Shown here piece by piece: positions 56,126 to 64,000 of a stretch of DNA of 64,000 bases (the first letter of the stretch is position 1; every line of letters begins with the position of its first letter). The stretch spans positions 20,940,074-21,004,073 of the forward strand of contig CM060849.1 of assembly GCA_030737835.1 (NCBI GenBank). The letters are read 5' to 3'. Under the pieces are notes generated by a model. It searched no databases and was not told the origin of the DNA. It worked only from the letters and a program-made list of their open reading frames with translations. This stretch comes from Acorus gramineus (lineage: Eukaryota > Streptophyta > Magnoliopsida > Acorales > Acoraceae). The translations under genes and the position numbers were made by a program.

Positions 56126-59100
56126 ATGAGGGACCCAAAAAAGCTTCTTCTGTGCCTTCTCTTTCACCTCTCCATCCCACCATGCCTTGGCAAGCTCAAT
56201 TCGTCGACAACTTTCAGGGTTGGAGTGATCCTTGACATGGGTTCCTGCGTTGGGCAGATTAGTTGGAAGTCCTTTTCGATCGCGAAGAATGATTTCTATG
56301 CGACGCACCCCAATTACACTACAAGGTTGGTTCTTGTCAAAAAAGATTCGAAGGAAGATGTCCTCGGTGCCACCTCTGCCGGTAATCCCTCCCTTGCCTT
56401 CTGACTCTTTGTTGATCTTAGAACTTCTTCTTCTTATGTTGGTTGTTTTGGTTGGCTGGAGAAGATCTTCAAGTTAATATGCTTATCATGAATAGTAAGT
56501 TCAAGAAATTGTACTTATGAGTTATGAGAGCTTTCGCTTTGATGGAAATTGAATTTAGCTAGAGTTGTTTTGATTTTTTTTTCTCTAGATAATTAGTTCA
56601 TATAATTAGTTAGTAATTTTTTATGTAACCATATAATTTTATATATGGATTTGAAAATAAATTTGTTCTTAGAATTTATTAGGCTACGTTTGAATGTAGT
56701 TTTGAAACACTAAAATTATTAGAATCTTGTGTTTCAAACTCAGCGTTTGAAAAACGTTGTTTTATTAGATTTTCAATCGCAAGATATTTTGACCTAAAAA
56801 GAGATCGGAAGATGGTGTTTGAAAAGCTAAACACTAAGGCTATGTTTGGATGTGAGGTTAAAATGTTAAGATTTTTAAAAATCTTGTGTTTCAAGCTCAG
56901 CTTTTAAAAAACAATGTTTTATTAGATTTTTACCCCTAAGATTTTTTAGCCTAAAAAAAAGAAAATGATGGTTTAAAAAGCTAAAGGGTAAAAATGTATT
57001 TAGATCTGAGTTTGATAATTTTTAACTTTTCAAACGTAGAATCTATCAAAACTCACATCCAAACAGACCTTAAAAATGTGTTTGGATATGAGTTTGTGAA
57101 TTTTTAATTTTTTAAACACAGAATCTACCTGGATTCATATCCAAATGGGTCCTTAGAAGTAGTTAATAGCCATGTTGTTAAGATATTGATGAGTTATTAG
57201 GTGATTAGGAGATGTTTGGTTGTTGAGATCAGAGCATTAATTTGCGTATTTAATTTAGATACTATTCATTCGTAACAAATTTTGAGACTGACACATAAGA
57301 TATTTTTATTGAGGAGAGTCTTGTTTTTCCTTTGTCAAGGGTGTATTGTTTTCTCTTGAGTTTAAATATGCTTTTACAGCTCTCTTGTAGTGAGGCATGT
57401 CAACAGATCGGGCCCGGATTCGGTCTGTGTGAATTCGGATTTGACCTGTTTGATTGTCGGGTTTTTCAGATCGGGTCCATATTGAGTCTCGGGTCGGGTC
57501 GGGTCAATCCATTAACAAGCTCAGGCCAGATAAAAAAAAGTTCAGAAACTTTTCAAAGGCCTACAATGGCTTCATTTTTTTTCTTTTTAATAGAGTCTAA
57601 TGTATTATAAATAGTTCTTCACTATTTTGATTTTTAAATATTTTATAAGGGAACATTTGAAATACGGTTTGGATTATTATGCTTTTTACGTGAAGTCAAA
57701 AGGTTGTAAAAATATTTCAAATGTTTAAAATTTTAAATGATTATTTAATATTTAGTTATAAATGTTTGGTTGAATCATGAGTGTTAGGTTGGATCATAAA
57801 TAAAAAAAAATACATAATATTTGGGTTGAGTCAATCGGGTCCATAGGATCGGGTCGGGGTGGACCCAGACCCGATCCGTTTTGAATATCGAATCTTTTAG
57901 ATTTAGTATTTATATCTTTTATTAGGTCAGGATCAGATCGGGTCTAGATCAACCCACGATCCGTTGACAGATCTACTTGTAATGTTGTTTTTATTACATA
58001 ATAGATAAAACATAAGATTTAACAATGTTTTTTTTTTTTCATTGTGTTGTAATTATACTCATCCTTATTTGTCAACCTCTGGTCCTCCCTGCAATAGAAG
58101 ATTCATTATGACTATTGTAATTAGTATTTTTTTTTTTTTTTGGTAGGATAATAATTACAACCAGTACTTTCATATGACACAATGGTGTGTTGACTCAAAT
58201 CGGAAAGGTTACAATCGGTATTTTTATAGAGCTGATCTAATCCCACTAAACATGTCTCTCCCCGCGATCTAATAAAAAGTTAAAATATTTTATTTTAAAA
58301 GTTCATCATACCAGTCTTATTTGACACACTCAATCATACTGGGATGTCTAATATAATCTAAAGTGTGTCATCTAGAATTTTTTAACTGTAATATTTTAAA
58401 AGTGATGCGACACACCTTGGATCACCATAAGTTGTTTGATTTTACATACTCTGAGTCAAACTAGGGTATTTATTATGATCTAAGGTGTGTCACCTAGAAT
58501 TTTTCAATTACGATATTTTAGAAGTAATGTGACATGTCTTGAGTCACTGTAAGTTGTTTGGTTTGACATACTCCGAGTCAAACTGGGATGTCTACTATGA
58601 TCCAATGTGTGTCGCCCAACACTATCTAATTGACAGTAAGTTAATTTTCTTATCCATCATAAATATTATAAATACACAACAAATAAAATATCATAAATAA
58701 ACAACATTCGTATACATAATCATATAAGTTAATTCAACATTCATATATCCAACCTGCACATTCACAAATCCAACACATTATTTTTTCACAAATGAAAACT
58801 TACTATTAACATAATAGTCTTCCTTGTTGAACATGCATACATCCAAATTTAACCAACTAACACATCCACATTAGTACATTTTTTACTCAACACATTGTTC
58901 AAAAGTCAAAATATAATGTGGATGTATTGGTTAGTTGAATTTGAATGTGTGAATGTTGAACAAGGAATATAGTTATGTCAATAATATGTTTTCATTTACG
59001 ACAAAAGAATGATTAGATTCGTGAATGTGCATGATAGATCGAATATGTTAATGTTAAATAAACTTATGTGACTATGTACGTGAATGTTGTTTATTTATAA

Positions 59101-61514
59101 TATTTATTTGTTGTGTATTTATGATATTTATGATAGATAAAAAAATTAAATTATTGTTAATTGGATAGTGTTGGGCGACACACCTTGGATCACAGTAGAC
59201 ACTACAGTTTGACTCAGAGTGTGTCAAACTGAACAACTTACTTTGACCTAAGATGTATTGGGTTACTTTTAAATATTACAGTTAAAAATTTTGGGTGACA
59301 CTTTTTGTGTCATATTAGACACTCTAGTACGATTGAATTTATGTTAACTGAAATTGGTGGGATGAGTGCCTGATATAAAATATTTTAAATTTTTATGGGG
59401 TTGGGGGGACATCATTTGGGTTGGTGGTGATAGGCAGGCTCATTTTTATATATTTAGATTATTTTTCTAGTGACAAAGATCATGAAAAGAAATTTCATAT
59501 ACATATAATCACCCACAAACTCATATTACGTGTAACTCGAGTGGCATCCTAATCGTGTCACTAATTTCCCCTCCATGATTTTCAGCCGTCCACCTACTTG
59601 AGCACGAGCATGTGCAAGCAGTCCTAGGCCCCCAAAGATCATTCCAAGCGAAATTTATTGCCGAACTCGGCAACAAAGCGCGCGTGCCAGTCATCTCTAC
59701 CTCGGCGAGGATCCCCTCTCTTTCCTCGGCGCAAACACCGTATTTCATCCGAGCCGCTCTGAGCACTTCCTTGCAAGCGCGTGCAATCGCTGCCCTGTTC
59801 AGCGCCTACAATTGGAGGGAAGCCATCGTAGTCTATGAGGATACCGATTTTGGGTACTCGGCGATACCGTACTTCGTCGACGCCCTCCAAGGCGTCGAAG
59901 CTCAAGTCCCTTACCGGATTAAGATTCCCCTCTCGGCATCCAATGATCAGATCGTGCGCGACCTCAATAAGACTACTGACATGCGGACGCGGGTCTTCCT
60001 GGTGCACATGACGTTCAGCATCGGCTCCCGCCTTTTCTCGAATGCAGCGAAGGCGGGGATGATAAGCGAAGGTTACGTGTGGATAGCCACGGATGCGCTC
60101 GCAAGCCTTTTCGGTTACATGGACGAGCGGGTCTTGAAATCAATGCGAGGCGTGCTGGGCGTGAAACCTCACATGCCAGACACGAAGAGTCTCAGCGCGT
60201 TCGAGAGCAAATGGAAGACGAGCTTCCGTAATCGCAGTTGTTCGTACAACGTCGATGTGGCGGACCCATCCCTTTTTGCGATATGGGCTTATGACGCAGT
60301 TTGGGCACTAGCCACGGCGGTGGGGCATGTCAGGGTGTCTGATCAACAGCCGCCACCGACGAACGCAAGCTCAATCAGTCTGGACAAACTGGGTTCGTCT
60401 CTGATCGGCCCAAAACTCCTGCAATCAATCTTGAACACCACATTTGATGGCCTATTTGGGAAATTCAGTCTCGTCGACGGGCAATTGAAGACAGCCCGGT
60501 TCGAATTCATAAACGTGTTAGGATCCAACAACGTAACAACAATCGGGTTCTTGACGCGCGAAAACAAATTCAAAAACACTTCGTCTGAAGTGGTTTGGCC
60601 AGGAGGGTCAAAGGGCGGCGCGCCGAAGGGTTGGGAGGCTGCGCCGGGAGGGCGGAAGCTGAGGATCGGCGTCCCTGTGAGGCATGGGTTCATGGAGCTC
60701 CTAAAGAACTACACAGACCCAACCACCAAGCAAAGCAGCCGGGACATCGAAGTCTTCAAAGCAGTGTTTCAATCGGTTCTTGCAAGGCTGGACTACTCTG
60801 TCCCGTATGAGTACGTCGTTTATGAGAACAAGTCTAACATGAGCAATGGGACTTACAATGAACTGATTTACCAGGTCTATCTTAAGGTAAGCTTTCTCCG
60901 TGTATAATTTTTGGTACTGTTACACTCGATCATTTGTACAATCCAAAATACAGTCTCTTATACATTGTTAGAAATGTAATGAAGTATATGAATTATTAGA
61001 TGAGATATATACCTCGTTAAATTTTTTTATGTTTACTAAAAATAAATTCATTAAACTTGAAATGGAACGATATACACTTTTCTATTTAAAAAAAAAAATG
61101 TGGCCTATCCAAAATGAGTTTTGAGTTGTAAAAGGACCGAGTCTACCATTTTAGATAATTTTTGTGGATTTTGAAATGAATTATGATTGGATAAAAAACA
61201 GGTGTTTGATGCCGTGGTGGGCGATACAACGATACTCGCCAACCGATCCCAATACGTCGATTTCACGCTACCGTACATGGGGGCAGGGGTGTCCATGGTA
61301 GTCCCCATCACCGATGGCCGGAGCAAGAGCACGCTGACGTTCTTGAAGCCGCTGTCACCCGGATTGTGGGCTGCGAGCGGGGCTTTCCTGGTGTTCACCG
61401 GGTTCGTGGTGTGGGTGATCGAGCACCGGATCAACAACGAATTCCGCGGACTACCACCACATCAGCTCGGCGTCGTCTTCTATTTCGCCTTCTCGACATT
61501 GGTCTACTCCCACG
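56126..61514 (+). CDS. Glutamate receptor-like channel, clade 2 (GLR2-type), 3' end beyond window
   Basis: Three exons seen: 56126-56381, 59586-60886 and 61202-61514, with phases 1, 0 and 1, the same as in the minus-strand GLR; exon 3 is 313 bp in both. They give about 623 residues, open throughout. Signal peptide about 1-22 (LLLCLLFHLSIPPCLG), ANF domain (VQAVLGPQRSFQ, PYFIRAALSTSLQ, WREAIVVYEDTDFG, GTYNELIYQVYLK), S1 (LRIGVPVRHGFMEL; DAVVGDTTILANRSQYVDFT), M1 (LWAASGAFLVFTGFVVWVIEH) and the start of the pore (VVFYFAFSTLVYSH). Exon 4 (pore end, M3, S2) is not found in the remaining 2.5 kb, so it lies further right or is lost. Intron 1 (3.2 kb) hosts a PIF-type MITE and a MULE-like element. 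Probably a duplicate of the minus-strand gene, in the opposite orientation. Confidence 0.9.
56682..57152. mobile_element. PIF/Harbinger-type MITE with TTA duplications, GLR intron 1
   Basis: 471 bp flanked by TTA on both sides (56679-56681 and 57153-57155). The ends GGCTACGTTTGAATG and, reverse-complemented, GGACCCATTTGGATATG are imperfect inverted repeats. A second copy of the ends lies inside (GGCTATGTTTGGATGTGAG near 56839 and CTCACATCCAAACAGACC near 57055), so this is a nested or tandem pair. Confidence 0.6.
57400..57985. repeat. CGGGTC-rich repeat segment in GLR intron 1
   Basis: GATCGGGCCCGGATTCGG, TCGGGTCGGGTCGGGTC (about 57490) and, near 57840-57960, GGGTCCATAGGATCGGG, AGATCGGGTCTAGATC and GATCCGTTGACAGATC. 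The last resembles the reverse complement of CATGTCAACAGATCGGGC at 57397, suggesting a fold-back unit of about 0.6 kb. Ends are not exact. Confidence 0.4.
58229..59441. mobile_element. MULE-like fold-back element with 9-bp target duplication, GLR intron 1
   Basis: 1213 bp, starting GAGCTGATCTAATCCCAC and ending GTGGTGATAGGCAGGCTC, flanked by perfect 9-bp repeats ATTTTTATA (58220-58228 and 59442-59450). The two halves are long, imperfect inverted repeats meeting near 58900. The left half holds a tandem repeat of about 122 bp (starts near 58339, 58461 and 58583) with the words TCAAACTGGGATGTCTA, ATCTAAGGTGTGTCACC and TAGAATTTTT. No transposase is encoded. Long arms plus a 9-bp duplication indicate a non-autonomous Mutator-like element. 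Confidence 0.75.
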
Positions 61515-62600
61515 GTAAGACCTTTCTGTTTCTTTGAATCCTTAAGGGCATGCAATTTTCAAAAATGAGCTCAATTTTTAAATATTTGCATAAATAACCC
61601 CACTCCATAAATATTTGTAAAAAAACAGAGTTAGACCTGGTCAATACTTTTTTATTTTCTTTTTTGGTAAGTAGGCGTGATATACTTATCACGCCTTTAT
61701 CTCACTTGGTCAGAGAAATAATCCGAGTGACCAATGAGAAAATTAGATTTATAATTAAATTAAAATAAGATTAGATAAGATTGAAGTGGATTTTTTTTCC
61801 CAACAATCGACCTTCTTCGGAGTCTTTTTTTCTCGAATCCGAATCCGCTTAGCAATGAATCCTATACTAAAAAAATGAATCAAGGGAAAACCGGTGTGAT
61901 GTCAGTCAAATGGCATCCGAAGAGATGTATCAGTAAGAAAATTGTGGGTAAATCTCACTAATTTGGTGGCTTAAGTATATGAAAGTTAGTTACCTTAACT
62001 CCTCGGTTACCTCCCTTTTTATAGGGTTTGGCGGCCTAGATAGCCGTTGCCACTATCTTTCTAGCCGTTGTAACGACTTTCCCCAATGACTGCTTAGTGG
62101 ACAGTTTTAGCGATAATCGCCATGGTTTAATTCAGTTCAACGTGCCCTTAATCTCCCACGTTCTGTGGGTGATGGGCCTTAATTGTCTGCCTGATAGTTA
62201 TAAGCGTTATAGATGTCTGACCGACCTTAATTTACCCTTCTTCGTGGTCCTTGACCTGGTCGCTCACTTAATGTGCTCGTAAGGGTTTTCCGGTGAGGTG
62301 TAAGACTGTCCGACCAGATCTTTAATTTGGTCGTGCCTCACCTACTCGTTAATGAGGTGCAAGGTCGTCCGATAAGATCTCATATCTAATCGTGTCTTGA
62401 CTGCTCAGGGTGACATTCGCCCACGAGGTGTTAGACCATCCGACTAGACCCTCGATCTAATCGTGTCACACCTACTCGGGAGTGCCCTCGTGATATCTTG
62501 AGTTCAAATTCGGATTTTTGAATTTCAGGCGTGACGGTTCATACCTGTCTTAGCTTGACACATGTCGTTATTTAACACGGTGCAGATTTTTACCTTCACA
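61515..62600. repeat. Unclassified repeat-like DNA after GLR exon 3, possibly a solo LTR
   Basis: From about 61780 the composition shifts (less AT-rich) and the sequence has a TATA-like TTTTTATAGGG near 62018, many paired words such as GCCGTTGCCAC/GCCGTTGTAACG, and a tandem repeat at 62292-62500. This resembles a gypsy-type solo LTR, but TG/CA ends and a target duplication were not found. Confidence 0.35.
62292..62500 (+). repeat. Three-copy imperfect tandem repeat, 60-75 bp unit
   Basis: Each unit starts GAGGTGYAAGRYYGTCCGA or a close form (about 62295, 62354 and 62426), continues AGATCT-like and TCTAATCGTGTC, and ends near CACCTACTCG or a variant. The second unit is longer by an insertion. 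Confidence 0.65.
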
Positions 62601-62848
62601 AAGATTATAACAAAAATTAAATCTTTAATCATAGATAAAATTAGAATTTTGTAATATTGAAATTTTAAATTTGTTTAATTATACGAGATTTTCAAATTTG
62701 ATAAAATCTTAAGGGATAAGATTGAAATAAAATTTTAAATATATTTTAATTCAATAGATAAGATTGTGATACAATTTAAAATTTGAATTGTATTTCAATT
62801 TAATAGATATGATTGTGATAAAATTTAAAATGTAACTCAAACATACGT

Positions 62849-62870
62849 GATATATATATATATATATATA
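62849..62870 (+). repeat. (TA)n microsatellite
   Basis: About eleven TA dinucleotides in AT-rich DNA right of the GLR exon 3. Confidence 0.85.
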
Positions 62871-64000
62871 TCCAGCGTTTACTTAAATCTATACTCAAAT
62901 TTCATTTAAAATTTGAGTAAAAGCTTGATTTGATATGATGTGTTTTTTCAACCATCACTCTCTGTTTTACTCAAATCTTTTAAGAAATTCTCATCTTCTA
63001 TCAATTATTTTCTATAAACATTTTCAAAGCCTTCTTTCAAACACCTTTTGTCACTCAATTTTTCTTTTCTTCAAGATATTCGAAGGTAAATATCATAATA
63101 ATCCATTTTAAAAAAAGAGATAAAAATAAGAAGTTAAAAAACAAAGATAAAGACTGAGGAAAGAAAACCACAAGGTTTTACAGTGGTGTTTTTTTTTTCC
63201 AAGAGATGCTGAAAATTTGGGGGTGTGAGGGGATGGAGGATTTAATCTAATTCAATGAAATTGAAGGTGGAGTTGAAGAAAAAAAATCAATGTTGATAGA
63301 AAATGTGAAGAAAAAGGAAAAAAGAGGTGTTAGAAATTTAGGTAAAAATTTGAGTAAAAGCTTAATTTAGTGTGGAGAAATGGTTGGAGAGGTTTTTGGT
63401 AACTTTACTCAAATTTAAATTTGAACAAAAGTATAGGTATAAGACTAGAGATGCTCTAAGTCATGATAAATATACATGGGAGCGATGGGCAAGTCAAATG
63501 CTATTTTTTGAGAGGTGGGATTATATGTGCCAATATATAACAAGTTGAGGTCATTTTTACAAATTATACAATCCTTGAGAGCATCTCCAATGCTACCGGA
63601 GTTGGAGGCTCATAAGGCTATATTTGGGGAGAAAGTAAAAAAAATAGGTTCCAATGGCCTTCCTACATTTAGCATTAAGACTTTTCGGGTGAGGAAGTCC
63701 CCCCACATTTAGGAATAAAAATTGGCTCCTTATTATGTGGAGAGTTTCGATTCTCTGCTTATTTTTTCATTAATCAAAACACAAAACAAGTACAAAAAAA
63801 CAAACAGATGATCCAAACCCATTATGTGGGTCCCATTTCATTTTATGAATTAAATGCTCCTAACAACTCTTTTGATGGATCTTTAATGGGTCTCATATCA
63901 CAGTTTTTAATAAAAAAAATTATACTGGGAGTCATTTAATGACCTCCTATATTTTTTAAGGAATATTTAAAGAATAGTTTGAGATACTCTAGTATACAGA
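62871..64000. other. AT-rich DNA with two MITE-like segments, no gene
   Basis: From 62871 to about 63462 the two ends are inverted (AAATCTATACTCAAATTT near the left, CAAATTTAAATTTGAACAA and AGGTATAAGACTAGAGATGCT at the right), as in a MITE. From 63574 a GAGCATCTCCAATG motif, common at the ends of plant MITEs, opens another segment that runs toward the window end. If the plus-strand GLR is intact, all this is its intron 3. Confidence 0.4.

Overview
This is nuclear DNA of a flowering plant. Genes are split into many short exons by AT-rich introns, promoters carry TATA, telo-box and CT-rich elements, and the intergenic DNA is full of plant-type MITEs, SINE/LINE scraps and a decayed Ty1/copia element. 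The protein families (AHK5-type histidine kinase, GLR clade-2 glutamate receptor-like channels, cluster-II diacylglycerol kinase) are plant ones. The species cannot be fixed from the sequence.

Layout, left to right. (1) 1-851: the 3' end of a WSS1-like DNA-protein-crosslink metalloprotease gene; only the last coding exon, with its RanBP2 zinc fingers, is seen. (2) 2283-6339: a complete nine-exon gene for a TrmO-type tRNA (adenine37-N6)-methyltransferase. (3) 6340-12784: gene-free DNA with a cluster of palindromic MITEs (8.2-9.8 kb) and an AACCCC-rich fold-back element (11.9-12.35 kb). (4) 12785-23662: a complete 12-exon diacylglycerol kinase (DGK7-like) with one GC-AG intron. (5) 23663-29480: gene-free, with further fold-back elements. 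(6) 30912-39521: a complete 12-coding-exon cytosolic hybrid histidine kinase of the AHK5 type, with likely introns in its 5' leader. (7) 41762-47541 (minus) and 56126 to beyond the window (plus): two head-to-head glutamate receptor-like genes with matching intron phases. An 8.6 kb spacer separates them and holds a broken copia element (about 53.09-55.78 kb).

The most noteworthy structure is at 40.6-41.8 kb. A 1140-bp non-autonomous hAT element with a perfect 8-bp target duplication sits inside the last coding exon of the minus-strand GLR. The present stop codon of that receptor lies in the hAT terminal repeat, and a 31-codon open continuation of the original tail survives on the far side of the element. 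Other insertions dated by intact target duplications are a MULE-like element (9-bp duplication) in intron 1 of the second GLR, a 152-bp LINE-like tail (16 bp) in intron 1 of the first GLR, and two SINE-like inserts (15 and 16 bp), each inside a copy of the same MITE family.

The genes do not form one pathway. Two (DGK, AHK5) are signalling enzymes, the two GLRs are ligand-gated channels that arose by duplication, and the first two act in DNA repair and tRNA modification. All exon boundaries were read by eye from splice signals and frame continuity, with no transcript evidence.
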